A stretch of DNA of 64,000 nucleotides from Lachnospiraceae bacterium (GTDB lineage: Bacteria; Bacillota; Clostridia; Lachnospirales; Lachnospiraceae): the NCBI GenBank assembly GCA_015056795.1, contig SVFO01000001.1, positions 174,776 to 238,775 on the forward strand. The letters are read 5' to 3'. Below the pieces are notes generated by a model. It had not been told where the DNA came from and made no database searches. It worked only from the letters and a program-made list of their open reading frames with translations. The translations under genes were made by a program, and so were the position numbers. Shown one piece after another: positions 35,288-45,564 of this stretch (its first letter is position 1; every line of letters begins with the position of its first letter).

Positions 35288-35388
35288 TGGCAACACATGA
35301 TTAGTTTCTCGTATTCGGGGATGCCTTAAAATCCCCTGCCTACGCCTCTTGTATCGTCTCGGTACAAGAAACTAATTACATGTTGCCA
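35288..35388. repeat. Inverted second copy of the attachment arm upstream of the recombinase
   Basis: 35288-35313 (TGGCAACACATGATTAGTTTC and onward to CTCGTA) is a near-perfect inverted copy of 35363-35388, the right end of the element, 50 bases away. It lies in the leader of the recombinase gene. Confidence 0.8.
35362..35386. other. Right attachment junction (element arm plus GC core)
   Basis: A 23-base arm beginning GTACAAGAAACTAATTACAT and the GC core at 35385-35386; to the right is Sel1 coding sequence. It is the mirror of the left arm at 17 of 23 positions. Confidence 0.8.
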
Positions 35389-35995
35389 CACCCAGTGCCG
35401 ATTCAAAAAAGCTTTTGGCTTCTTCAAAATCCTCATCACAATTTGCGATTCCAGATTGATAAAAATCTCCAAAACCGTTATTCGCCTCCACGCAGCCATG
35501 GTCTAAAGCCCTTTGGTAATACTCTCTTGCCTTATCCATGTCAACAGCTACGCCATAGCCTTCCTGACACATTCTGCCCAGTTGAACGAGTGCCAGATCA
35601 TTTTCCAATTCCTCCGCCTTTTCAAAACAATCAAGGGCTGACGCATAGTTCTTTTCTTTCATGGCCAGACAACCAAGATAATAATATGCCTCTCCGCTTT
35701 CCCCCTCTTTTAACAGACTCTCCAAAGCCTCTTTCGCTTTTTGATTGTCCTGCTCTTGCCCATCCGTTCCATAAAAGCAATTCTTTGCAACCTCCAGCCA
35801 GTCAATTTCTACTGCTTCTTCAGAGCTTTCCAGACCTTGCCCTTCATCTTCAGATGTCTTTTCCATCACTTCTTCGCTATTGTTTGCCACCACAACGCTT
35901 TCCTCATCCGTTTTTTGTACCTTTCCATCTCCACATGAAGTCAATGCTACCACTGCCATTAAGGTCAGCATAAATAAGATACTTTTCTTTCTCAT
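35384..35995 (-). pseudogene. 5' part of the split Sel1-repeat lipoprotein gene
   Basis: 204 codons from ATG 35995 (GAAGGGAG upstream) to the GCA codon at the insertion point; the truncated product reads on into the element for Thr-Cys-Asn and a TAG. It has a lipoprotein signal (MRKKSILFMLTLMAVVALTSCGDG), an acidic linker, then Sel1/TPR repeats (AYYYLGCLAMKEKNYASALDCFEKA, and so on). It keeps its promoter, so a truncated lipoprotein may still be made. The remainder of the gene is at 17312-18250. Confidence 0.88.
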
Positions 35996-36045
35996 TTTGT
36001 TCTCCCTTCTATCCAAAATTGTTTCATCATTTTTGCAGTAGTATA

Positions 36046-36088
36046 CCATATTGTGGATATGTTCACAATGTTAAAATTCACAATATGG
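36046..36088. promoter_or_regulatory. Palindromic operator between the lipoprotein and the HTH gene
   Basis: CCATATTGTG at 36046-36055 and CACAATATGG at 36079-36088 form a perfect inverted repeat, with a further TTCACAAT half-site between. It lies in the divergent gap and is the natural binding site for the HTH regulator next door. Confidence 0.65.
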
Positions 36089-36144
36089 CATATAATTTTG
36101 TTTAGTAGAGAAAATAAGCTTAGATTTTGCGTGACTATCAGGGG

Positions 36145-36345
36145 GTGTTAGCCATTATCAGTTATCAGCCTTTGTGGGAAACCATGAAACAAAAAGGCAT
36201 TACTCAGTATTGTCTGTTAAAATCGGGAATTGATAACAAGACCTTAGATTGTCTAAAAAAAGAAAAGAACATCACTTTATTAACTGTTGAAAAGCTGTGT
36301 AATATCATTGGTTGCACACCGAATGACATTGTAGAATTTAAATAG
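36145..36345 (+). CDS. Small XRE-type helix-turn-helix regulator
   Basis: About 66 residues: SYQPLWETMKQKGITQYCLLKSGIDNKTLDCLKKEKNITLLTVEKLCNIIGCTPNDIVEFK, a stand-alone Cro/C1-type HTH of the common clostridial short form. The start is uncertain: the family begins near the Ile-Ile-Ser-Tyr segment, and GTG 36145 or an unusual ATT at about 36154 with AGGGGG eight bases upstream are the options. It is divergent from the Sel1 lipoprotein gene and probably binds the palindrome between them. Confidence 0.75.
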   Translation: MLAIISYQPLWETMKQKGITQYCLLKSGIDNKTLDCLKKEKNITLLTVEKLCNIIGCTPNDIVEFK

Positions 36346-36380
36346 GGCAGAAAACCAAGTCGCTTGATTTTCTGCCCTAT
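36342..36380. terminator. Bidirectional terminator between the HTH gene and dnaJ
   Basis: ATAGGGCAGAAAA/TTTTCTGCCCTAT stem with CAAG/CTTG extension and a 3-base loop, directly at the HTH stop and 45 bases after the dnaJ stop on the other strand. Confidence 0.85.
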
Positions 36381-36423
36381 CTTTATGTCTTATCTCTTCC
36401 AAAACTTCTTTTTCTTACCTGTC

Positions 36424-37608
36424 TTATTTCTCCCAAAACTTCTTTTTCTTACCGCCATGTCCGCCGCCGTCGTCCTTCTTGTCATCCTTGGAACCGGATG
36501 CTCTCTGAACAGCCGTCAGGGAATCATCATTGGCCTGGTCAAACTGTCTCAACAGCTCCTTCGCCTCATTGCTCAGTTTATCAGGAACCTGAACCACCAA
36601 TGTTACGTAATGGTCACCGCGAATCTCCTTGTTTCTCAGGGAAGGAACACCCTTGCCCTTTAAGCGCACGCGGGTATCTGTCTGTGTTCCGGCCTTTACG
36701 TCATAAATGACCTTGCCGTCCACGGTATCTATAAAGATTTCACCGCCAAGTGCCGCTACTGCAAAGGAGATGGGCACGGTGGAGAAAATGTTAACGTCCT
36801 GACGCTGGAAGATGGGATGACGTCCAACAATGACTTCGACGAGCACGTCGCCCCTCGGTCCACCATTCACGCCGGGCTCACCAAGCCCAGGCATACGGAT
36901 GGACTGTCCGTTGTCGATACCTGCAGGGATGTCGCAGGAGTAACGTTTCTTCATCGGAATGTAACCTGTTCCGCGGCAATCCGTACATTTTTCCTTGATA
37001 ATCTTACCAGTTCCCTGACAGTTCGGGCAAGCCTGTACGTTACGAACGGTTCCAAAGAAGGACTGCTGGGTAAATACCACCTGACCCTTGCCGCCGCACT
37101 TAGGACAGGTTTCAGGCTGTGTTCCGGGCTTTGCGCCGCTGCCGTTACAGGTCTTACAGGTCTCCTTTACGGTCAGCTCAATTTCCTTCTTACAGCCAAA
37201 TACGGCCTCCTCAAAGCTAATGCGGACGCTGGTACGAAGGTTGGCACCCTTCATGGGACCATTGCCTGCTCCCCCTCTGGATCTTCCGCCGCCAAAAATG
37301 TCGCCGAAGATATCGCCAAAAATGTCGCCAAAGTCCATGCTGTTAAAGTCAAAGCCGCCTGCTCCGCCAGCACCGCCGTCAAAGGCTGCATGGCCGAACT
37401 GATCATACTGCCGTCTCTTCTCCGGATCGCTGAGCACTGCATACGCCTCGGAAGCTTCCTTAAATTTTTTCTCTGCCTCCGCATCGCCAGGGTTTACGTC
37501 TGGATGATATTTCTTCGCCAAGACGCGATATGCTTTTTTAATGGCCGCATCGTCTGCAGATTTCTCTACGCCGAGGACCTCATAATAATCTCGCTTTTGT
37601 TCTGCCAT
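36424..37608 (-). CDS. dnaJ: Chaperone DnaJ
   Basis: 394 residues. J domain with HPD ([11 protein letters not shown]) at residues 4-65, Gly/Phe-rich linker ([26 protein letters not shown]), four CxxCxGxG zinc repeats ([32 protein letters not shown]) and the C-terminal substrate domain. Delivers unfolded proteins to DnaK. Last gene of the hrcA-grpE-dnaK-dnaJ operon; about 200 bases of structured DNA separate it from dnaK. Confidence 0.97.
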   Translation of the reverse strand: MAEQKRDYYEVLGVEKSADDAAIKKAYRVLAKKYHPDVNPGDAEAEKKFKEASEAYAVLSDPEKRRQYDQFGHAAFDGGAGGAGGFDFNSMDFGDIFGDIFGDIFGGGRSRGGAGNGPMKGANLRTSVRISFEEAVFGCKKEIELTVKETCKTCNGSGAKPGTQPETCPKCGGKGQVVFTQQSFFGTVRNVQACPNCQGTGKIIKEKCTDCRGTGYIPMKKRYSCDIPAGIDNGQSIRMPGLGEPGVNGGPRGDVLVEVIVGRHPIFQRQDVNIFSTVPISFAVAALGGEIFIDTVDGKVIYDVKAGTQTDTRVRLKGKGVPSLRNKEIRGDHYVTLVVQVPDKLSNEAKELLRQFDQANDDSLTAVQRASGSKDDKKDDGGGHGGKKKKFWEK

Positions 37609-37647
37609 AATATGTTAGCCTTTCTAACCTTTAGATACATTACATTA

Positions 37648-37673
37648 GGGAATAGCCCTCACGGGCTATTCCC
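37648..37673 (-). other. Hairpin in the dnaK-dnaJ gap
   Basis: Perfect 11-bp stem GGGAATAGCCC/GGGCTATTCCC with a TCAC loop and no T-run, 40 bases before dnaJ. Possibly an mRNA processing or stability element. Confidence 0.6.
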
Positions 37674-37696
37674 CAGATAATAAATTATTCATCGCC

Positions 37697-37792
37697 TCGG
37701 TGCAGAAGGCATCTTCCCATGCTGTCCGAAGGCATCTTCCCGCTTTGCGGGCCTCTCCTTCGGACTAAAAGGCGCATGGGCCCCTCCTTCTG
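37697..37792 (-). other. Extended imperfect stem-loop after dnaK
   Basis: Nested inverted repeats (CAGAAGG.../CCTTCTG outside; GTCCGAAGG/CCTTCGGAC inside) fill most of the dnaK-dnaJ gap. Could partially terminate transcription and lower dnaJ relative to dnaK. Confidence 0.5.
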
Positions 37793-37803
37793 CTAAGCAT
37801 GGT

Positions 37804-39717
<1,914 letters not shown>

Positions 39718-39724
39718 CTAATTA

Positions 39725-39739
39725 AATCGCTTCGCGATA
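39725..39739. repeat. Small dispersed palindrome AATCGCTTCGCGATA (copy 2 of 5)
   Basis: Hairpin ATCGC-TTC-GCGAT in the dnaK-grpE gap. Related copies are at 3728-3742, 40599-40613, 40717-40731 and 51297-51311, all between genes. Confidence 0.7.
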
Positions 39740-39840
39740 TATTTATGCTACGTTTGCTCGAACCCCGATTACTGCGAAGAAAATTCTGCCTCAAGTGCAG
39801 AGTCAGCATTTTCTTCGGGGGTTCTTCGCTTCACTACGCT

Positions 39841-40575
39841 TTATTGCACTACGGAGACCATACTGTGGCGAACCACGACGTCTCTATAGGTGTAACCCTT
39901 TTGTAACTCCTGAGCCACAATTCCTGACTCATATTCCTCGCTCTCCACCTGCATCACTGCATTATGAAGGTTTGGATCAAACTCCTTGCCGACAGCCTCG
40001 ATGGGCTTTACGCCGATGTTTTCCAGCTCCGTTACGAGCTGTCTGTAAACCTTATTCATGCCATCCACGAAGGGATCTTCCTGATGATCGGGACCAACCG
40101 TTGCAAGTCCTCTTTCAAAATTGTCAACCACGGGAAGGATCTTTTCAATCACGCTCCGCGCTCCGGTTTCAAACATTGCCTGCTTTTCGCGCTCCGTCCT
40201 GTTGCGGAAATTCTCGAACTCTGCCAGCTGGCGCTTTACCTTATCCTCAAGCTGATCGATCTGCTCCTTCATGGCATCGGCCTTTTGCTTTGCCTGCTTC
40301 TTCTCAGCCCTTCTCTCGGCCCAGGATTTCTTTCCCTTGCCTTCTTCGCTATCCTCTGCTGCCTCTTCGTCAGCTTCCTCTATCGCCTCGTCCTCATCTG
40401 CCTCGTCCCCTGCATTTTCAGCAGTCTCATCAGCAGCTTCTTCGGCTTTCTGAACGGCTTCTGCTTCTGCTGCGGTTTCCTCTGACGCTTCCGTCTCCTT
40501 TGCTTTCGACGTTTCCGCGTCAGGCTCTTCCGCGGAAGCCTGCGCCTTCATCTTTTCGTTGTCCAACTCTGCCAT
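39841..40575 (-). CDS. grpE: Nucleotide exchange factor GrpE
   Basis: 244 residues from MAELDNEK (40575). The first ~115 residues are an unusually long acidic Ala/Glu-rich extension (ETEASEETAAEAEAVQKAEEA and more); the conserved core follows: long coiled coil (QLEDKVKRQLAEFENFRNRTEREK) and the beta-wing domain (IEAVGKEFDPNLHNAVMQVE). It releases ADP from DnaK. The low-complexity extension is longer than in most relatives. Confidence 0.95.
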   Translation of the reverse strand: MAELDNEKMKAQASAEEPDAETSKAKETEASEETAAEAEAVQKAEEAADETAENAGDEADEDEAIEEADEEAAEDSEEGKGKKSWAERRAEKKQAKQKADAMKEQIDQLEDKVKRQLAEFENFRNRTEREKQAMFETGARSVIEKILPVVDNFERGLATVGPDHQEDPFVDGMNKVYRQLVTELENIGVKPIEAVGKEFDPNLHNAVMQVESEEYESGIVAQELQKGYTYRDVVVRHSMVSVVQ

Positions 40576-40598
40576 GTTATCATATCCTTTCTTAATTA

Positions 40599-40613
40599 AA
40601 TCGCTGCGCGATA
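40599..40613. repeat. Small dispersed palindrome (copy 3 of 5)
   Basis: AATCGCTGCGCGATA in the hrcA-grpE gap, followed by CGAAGAATATT/AATATTCTTCG, another inverted repeat of the same intergenic unit. Confidence 0.65.
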
Positions 40614-40716
40614 GAGTGCTCCATTTCACTCGGCTCCATCGCGGCGAAGAATATTTCGCTGCAAAATCGCATCGCAATATTCTTCGGTCGCCTCGTTACA
40701 TTACGCTTTCTAATAA

Positions 40717-40731
40717 AATCGCTTCGCGATA
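40717..40731. repeat. Small dispersed palindrome (copy 4 of 5)
   Basis: AATCGCTTCGCGATA just after the hrcA stop. Confidence 0.65.
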
Positions 40732-40748
40732 CTTGCTTCATTTCGTCA

Positions 40749-41777
40749 CTAATCTCTCTTGTAAAGCTCGTCTAGCTTGGACTGTATGGTGCGAAGCGTT
40801 CCGATGACCTTATCATAATCCATTCGCTTTGGTCCCACGATTCCGATGGTTCCCTTCATTCCCTCGCCGAGCTCGTAGGTCGCAGTCACCACGCTGCAAT
40901 CCTTCATGCTCTTGATGGGAGCCTCGTCACCGATGTAAACCTGAATGCCGGTGCCCGCCTCATCCTCGAGCGCCTCCTGAACCAGACTGCCCAGCTGCTG
41001 CTTCTCTTCAAAGGTTCCAACCAGTTCGCTGGCCTTACCGTTGTCTGCAAGCTCGGGATAGCGGAAAATGTTGTTTGTTCCGCTTGTGTAGATCTCAAGA
41101 TCTTCATCCGCCTTGATGGCATCCCCAACGGCATCGATCACTTCACCGATAATGTTTCCGTGAACTCCCGCCTGCGCCTTCAGCGCCGCGATCATTCCAA
41201 GATTGATCTCCTCAATCGAACGGCCATTCAAATGCGTGTTCAAGAGGATGTTCAGCTTCAGCATCGTCTCGTCCGAAATCTCTTCCGTCACGGGAATGAT
41301 GTTATTCTTGATGACATTGCCCTCCACAACAATCACCGCAAGGATCTGCTCGGGATTTACCCTCGACAGTTGAATGAACTTCACCTTATTGCGATGCGTG
41401 GACGGTGCGGAGATCATGGCGGCGTACTGCGTGTTCTGCGCGACCACCTTTGCCACCTGCTTCAGAAGCGTCTCCATCTTATCCTGACGCTCGAGAAGCA
41501 TCTCCTTCAGCTCGACCATCTCCCGATCCTTTTCCTCCATCATGGTATCGACGTAAAAGCGATAACCCTGATCCGAAGGAATTCTCCCGGCAGAGGTATG
41601 GGGCTGCAGGATGTAGCCCATCTCTTCCAAATCCGCCATCTCATTTCTGATGGTAGCGGAGCTAAGGTTTAAGTCCGTGTACTTTGAGATCGTGCGGCTG
41701 CCTACCGGCTCTCCCGTCTCCAGGTAATTCCGGATCACTGCCTTCAGTATCTTCTTTTTTCTCTCATCCAACTCCAA
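40749..41777 (-). CDS. hrcA: Heat-inducible transcription repressor HrcA
   Basis: 342 residues. N-terminal winged helix (ERKKKILKAVIRNYLETGEPVGSRTISKY, then LSSATIRNEMADLEEMGYILQPHTSAGRIPS) and C-terminal GAF-like dimerisation region ending GTIGIVGPKRMDYDKVIGTLRTIQSKL. It represses its own operon by binding CIRCE, which lies 25 bases upstream of its start. Confidence 0.97.
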   Translation of the reverse strand: MELDERKKKILKAVIRNYLETGEPVGSRTISKYTDLNLSSATIRNEMADLEEMGYILQPHTSAGRIPSDQGYRFYVDTMMEEKDREMVELKEMLLERQDKMETLLKQVAKVVAQNTQYAAMISAPSTHRNKVKFIQLSRVNPEQILAVIVVEGNVIKNNIIPVTEEISDETMLKLNILLNTHLNGRSIEEINLGMIAALKAQAGVHGNIIGEVIDAVGDAIKADEDLEIYTSGTNNIFRYPELADNGKASELVGTFEEKQQLGSLVQEALEDEAGTGIQVYIGDEAPIKSMKDCSVVTATYELGEGMKGTIGIVGPKRMDYDKVIGTLRTIQSKLDELYKRD

Positions 41778-41801
41778 CCGGAATCACCTCTTTTGGACTT
41801 G

Positions 41802-41828
41802 TTAGCACTCGACTCACAGGAGTGCTAA
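41802..41828 (-). promoter_or_regulatory. CIRCE operator
   Basis: TTAGCACTC-N9-GAGTGCTAA, a perfect match to the CIRCE consensus, in front of hrcA. Binding site of HrcA controlling the hrcA-grpE-dnaK-dnaJ operon. Confidence 0.97.
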
Positions 41829-41911
41829 CACCTTATGCACTTAACATACACCTACATACCCTTATTGTCAACGTCTTTTCTCATAAATATTTCTAAAATA
41901 ATTCTTAAATA

Positions 41912-42178
41912 GTTACTGTTCACACCCTAGGGGATGAATGATTATGGAAATCGTTGAAAATGAAAAATTATTTACCTGGAACAAAAACTGGCCGCGCAGG
42001 AGGAACTGATCGCGAAGTTTAACGAGCTTCTTGAATCAATCGAAAAAGAATCTTAAGGATGAGGGTGACAGGGCGTACCAGTTTATCGACCGCAAAAGCG
42101 TAAAAAAGATAAGAAAAATGAAACGGCCGAAGCTGCATGTTAAGAGCTCGGCCGTTTCACTATAGTGTGAACAGTAAC
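41912..42178. mobile_element. 267-bp inverted-repeat element (MITE-like, possible IS66 relic)
   Basis: GTTACTGTTCACAC at 41912-41925 is exactly inverted at 42165-42178, and the match extends a few bases inward. Inside is a broken frame reading LEQKLAAQEELIAKFNELLESIEKES, like the N-terminal coiled coil of IS66-type transposases, and an internal hairpin GAAACGGCCGA/TCGGCCGTTTC. No transposase is intact and no target duplication was found. Confidence 0.65.
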
Positions 42179-42283
42179 AAAAGAACGGTAATGGAGTCAG
42201 GTCCGTCTTGACATCAGTTGACTAATTACATATAATGGAATTACTACAACATATATGCATAGACACATTTATATCCAAGGATA

Positions 42284-42353
42284 GGTCTTCAAAACCTATA
42301 AGGGTCTTCAAAACCTATAAGGGTCTTCAAAACCTATAAGGGTCTTCAAAACC
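42284..42353. repeat. 19-bp tandem repeat
   Basis: GGTCTTCAAAACCTATAAG occurs three times head to tail (42284, 42303, 42322) with a fourth partial copy at 42341. It lies downstream of the CARF-HEPN gene, with no spacers between copies. Confidence 0.9.
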
Positions 42354-42468
42354 CACACCGGTTATCTTGTGTCATAGCAGTTGTATGAGGGAGCCGTCGA
42401 TATCTATCGGCGGCTGTCTCTATTTTATTATGCAACGGGAAAAAGCTTAATTTCAAGGGGCATCTCAC

Positions 42469-44409
42469 TCAGTCTTCGTCAGTTTCTTCCCAATCATCCT
42501 CTATATCCTCGGGACGGAACATGGCGATTCGAATCATTACCTCCTTGCCGTCAAAGGAGCAGGAGTAGCTATTAGTTGTTGCAAGATTTATATTTTCCTC
42601 GAGAGGCTGAATCCGATGTCTGCGAGAATATGCTTTCATTTTGCCGGAAGGAAGGAGCAGAGGTTCCTTTGTCTTGATTGTCTGTTTGCAGGCAGTATTA
42701 TAAATGCCAATAAACTTCTTCAGTTCAATCTTCAGCATATTGCGGCTGTCTGTTCTCTCAGTAAGTTCATCCAGGTCAATGTCCGGTTCATCTATAATGG
42801 CGTGATTGACCAGATTCCGCAGATTCCCAATACGGTAGTAGCCTAGCAGGAGTTCATATAGAAGATCATCGTTATTAAGTTGCGAATAAGCAGGAAGTAT
42901 ATGCTCATCCCGACCATGAAGTGCATCTATCCGCATTCTTGCATAATCCTTTGCTACCATATCCAGATTCTGTCCAAAATTCAGATAGGATCTGCCATAG
43001 GATTTGATAAAATAGTGTTCAATATCATTAAAGGCCCATCGCATCTTGGCGGATTCATTCCAGAACAGAAGGTTCCAATCCACCATCAAATTCTGAATAT
43101 CGGAAGGCTTTTCTGCATAGTAGTAGATACCTCTTTTTACCATATCCTGCGGCACGCGGGATTCTATGATCGTCAAAAGCTGCTGATACAGCCCTTTTCT
43201 AAGACACCATTTTAAAAGCTCGGGAATGGATAGGTCATCTCCGTAAAGCATTGCACCAAAATCAGCTTTGATGGCATTAATTATGACGTTCAGGAAAATA
43301 TTCCTGTTATCAGAATCATTCCGCTGATGAAGCAGGGTCTTTCTGATTATATTGATTCCGCAGGCTATCAGATCCACATTGCATAAAGCGACACCTTCAT
43401 CAATGCATTTCATTCCATAGAAAAGCCGATCTGCATCCGGGTCGTCAAATTCCAAAGAATCCCAGCAAGAGGCCAGAAGATCAACCTTTCCGTACATCAG
43501 GAAAATATCCAGCCCTGAGATCATCTGCCGGATGGTAAAATTTTTCAACATATTGGAGACGTTACCTGCAAAACCATCGGGATTCCTTTGGGAGTCAATG
43601 AGCCCGCTCACCTCGCAATGATATCCTGTCCGGTCGTTTGTAAGCAAAAAGGTAGAGATGAGAGTGTTGCCGTCGATAAATCCCATTCCCTGAATGTCCA
43701 TATAGAGTTTGACATCAGCGCCGGCATCCCGCAATGTCTGGTTAACAATGCTATCTATGGTATCTATCGACAAAACCTTTTCACTTGGGACAGGCATAAA
43801 ACGTATCAGGACGTTTCGGTTATCATCAAGCATATGCATCTTGTAGAAGGCGTCCATCCTGGAAAAAAGATGATGACGGATCCATGCAGCTTCCCGGAGA
43901 CTACAGCCATCCAGTACTTCTGACAGAAAGACTGCTTCCATCTCTTTATCAGTGCATAATTTCAAAAAGAATTCATTGTTATTAATGTCTTTGGCATATT
44001 TTTTTTTGAAATCTGTCAGCTGATGGCTCAGTTCATTCTTCCGTTCGCTGCTTACAAGCTCCCCGACATCCAGAAGCTCCATGTCCACCTGCCTCATGTA
44101 CTCAGCAATACGATAGATCAGAAAATGGTAATCGTCTATTTCATTGAGGTCAAAGAATCCGCCCATCATTTCATCTGAAAGATGAATCCCTTCGGTGGAT
44201 ATATTTCGGGCATCTTGAATATTGCCAAGTACGATGATTTCATCAATTCGGCATTGTGATAATAAAAACTTGATTCCTGCTTCTGCCACGGATATTCCTG
44301 TAGTAAAGGATGGTGCGCCAGTGGCCGTTTCACAGACGAAATACCCAACATCCAGACGGTCCTTTGTTGGAGAAAGGGTTGTCAGAAGAATATTTTTTTG
44401 TTTTTTCAT
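42469..44409 (-). CDS. CARF-HEPN protein, Csm6/Csx1 (TM1812)-like stand-alone nuclease
   Basis: 646 residues. The start NILLTTLSPTKD...YFVCE, followed by ISVAEAGIKFLLSQCRIDEIIVLGN, has the beta-alpha-beta pattern of a CARF Rossmann fold; YMDIQGMGF at 237-244 resembles the DxTHG motif of the TM1812/Csx1 group. The C-terminal helical half has RNLVNH at 531-536, an exact R-N-x3-H HEPN ribonuclease motif (another R-x4-H, RIDALH, is at 493-498). Such proteins are RNases switched on by cyclic oligoadenylates made by type III CRISPR complexes. No cas10 or array is in the window. Identification rests on motifs read by eye. Confidence 0.65.
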   Translation of the reverse strand: MKKQKNILLTTLSPTKDRLDVGYFVCETATGAPSFTTGISVAEAGIKFLLSQCRIDEIIVLGNIQDARNISTEGIHLSDEMMGGFFDLNEIDDYHFLIYRIAEYMRQVDMELLDVGELVSSERKNELSHQLTDFKKKYAKDINNNEFFLKLCTDKEMEAVFLSEVLDGCSLREAAWIRHHLFSRMDAFYKMHMLDDNRNVLIRFMPVPSEKVLSIDTIDSIVNQTLRDAGADVKLYMDIQGMGFIDGNTLISTFLLTNDRTGYHCEVSGLIDSQRNPDGFAGNVSNMLKNFTIRQMISGLDIFLMYGKVDLLASCWDSLEFDDPDADRLFYGMKCIDEGVALCNVDLIACGINIIRKTLLHQRNDSDNRNIFLNVIINAIKADFGAMLYGDDLSIPELLKWCLRKGLYQQLLTIIESRVPQDMVKRGIYYYAEKPSDIQNLMVDWNLLFWNESAKMRWAFNDIEHYFIKSYGRSYLNFGQNLDMVAKDYARMRIDALHGRDEHILPAYSQLNNDDLLYELLLGYYRIGNLRNLVNHAIIDEPDIDLDELTERTDSRNMLKIELKKFIGIYNTACKQTIKTKEPLLLPSGKMKAYSRRHRIQPLEENINLATTNSYSCSFDGKEVMIRIAMFRPEDIEDDWEETDED

Positions 44410-44760
44410 ATCTTTCCACCTTCCATGTCATTGGTCGTTTTACCATAATAAATATGGAGGACAACCGCCTGAATGGTCTGACTTAGAAATGCACTGATCC
44501 AGACTGCAGGTTGTCTTTGGGTATTTACTTCAATGAAGCATCTGCTTTCAGAATTGTCGGAGGGAAAATAAAGTCATGTAAAGAAAAACTCCGCTTTTAA
44601 ACTATAAGTTTATCATACCACTTTGGTAAAGTAAAGACAGGCTGAGACAATCGACAACATAAATATAAATAAAGCCGGAAGAAACGTTTTCTGCTTATCC
44701 ATAAACATTTTATGGAGGATGGTTTAGATCATGGCATCACGTGCTTTTATTTGCCCGCAA
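44410..44760. other. Intergenic region without a gene
   Basis: About 350 bases. It holds an inverted repeat GACAACC/GGTTGTC (about 44460 and 44512) upstream of the CARF-HEPN gene and AT-rich DNA consistent with its promoter. No coding sequence is convincing. Confidence 0.5.
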
Positions 44761-44803
44761 AAAATATCCCGCCCTTCCATGACGGAAAGACGGGACTTTT
44801 TAT
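44761..44803 (-). terminator. Terminator of the Ala/Lys-rich protein gene
   Basis: On the minus strand CCCGTCTTTCC/GGAAGGGCGGG with an ATGA-type loop followed by ATATTTTTT. Confidence 0.8.
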
Positions 44804-44842
44804 CAGATATGATACTGGCGTTTACAAAGTCTTGCTTCTAAA

Positions 44843-45376
44843 TTACAGTACGAAGCTGCCGGGGAACTCGCCGTTTACTACGAAGTATGCGGTGTTCTCT
44901 TCAGGCTTTACGTAGATCTCAACGCTCTTGAAATCCTCAGCCTTCATGTTCATGTCATACTGCCATACGTCCTGAGCAATCTTAACCAGCTCGTCCTGAG
45001 AGAAAGACTTGCCGGCGAACTGTACAAATACGTTGGTCTTAATGTCAACCTTCTTGGCAGCTCTCTTTGCAGGAGCCTTCTTCTCTGCTACTGCCTTCTC
45101 TGCCTTCTTAGCAGCCTTCTTCTCTACTACTGCCTTCTCAGCCTTCTCTGCCTTCTTTGCAGGTGCCTTCTTCTCTGCAACTGCCTTCTCAGCCTTCTTT
45201 GCAGGTGCCTTCTTCTCTGCAACTGCCTTCTCAGCTACTGCCTTCTCAGCTACTGCCTTCTCAGCTGCGGGCTTCTTGGCTACGGCCTTTCTGGTAGCCT
45301 TCTTCTCAACGGGCTTCACTTCTTCAGCCTTAACCTCTTCTGCCTTAACTTCTGCGATTACCTTTTCCTCTGCCAT
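44843..45376 (-). CDS. Ala/Lys/Glu-rich protein, DUF6465-like
   Basis: 177 residues from ATG 45376 (AAGGGAGA upstream). The first ~100 residues are histone-H1-like low complexity built of AVAEKKAPAKKAEK repeats. The last ~70 form a compact domain (DIKTNVFVQFAGKSFSQDELVKIAQDVWQYD...VEIYVKPEENTAYFVVNGEF) that I associate with DUF6465. A nucleoid-associated or nucleic-acid-binding role is suggested by the basic tail but is not shown. The repeats make the length prone to variation. Confidence 0.65.
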   Translation of the reverse strand: MAEEKVIAEVKAEEVKAEEVKPVEKKATRKAVAKKPAAEKAVAEKAVAEKAVAEKKAPAKKAEKAVAEKKAPAKKAEKAEKAVVEKKAAKKAEKAVAEKKAPAKRAAKKVDIKTNVFVQFAGKSFSQDELVKIAQDVWQYDMNMKAEDFKSVEIYVKPEENTAYFVVNGEFPGSFVL

Positions 45377-45564
45377 GATGGTATCTCCCTTCTGAAACAC
45401 TCTTGCGCCCGGGGCGCATGCCAATTTTTTTCCTCTATCACGCGATTTCGCGCTTGTCGCATAATAATATAGCGTGTTTTTTTCGGCTTGTCAACCTTTC
45501 TAACATAAAATTTCACAAAATTTTGCAAAAAAAATTGTGAAATTTTAATTCTTGACAAAAAATA

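Noticed and set aside
42284..42353. CRISPR array near the CARF-HEPN gene
   Set aside because: The 19-bp copies are head to tail with no spacers and too few; it is a tandem repeat.
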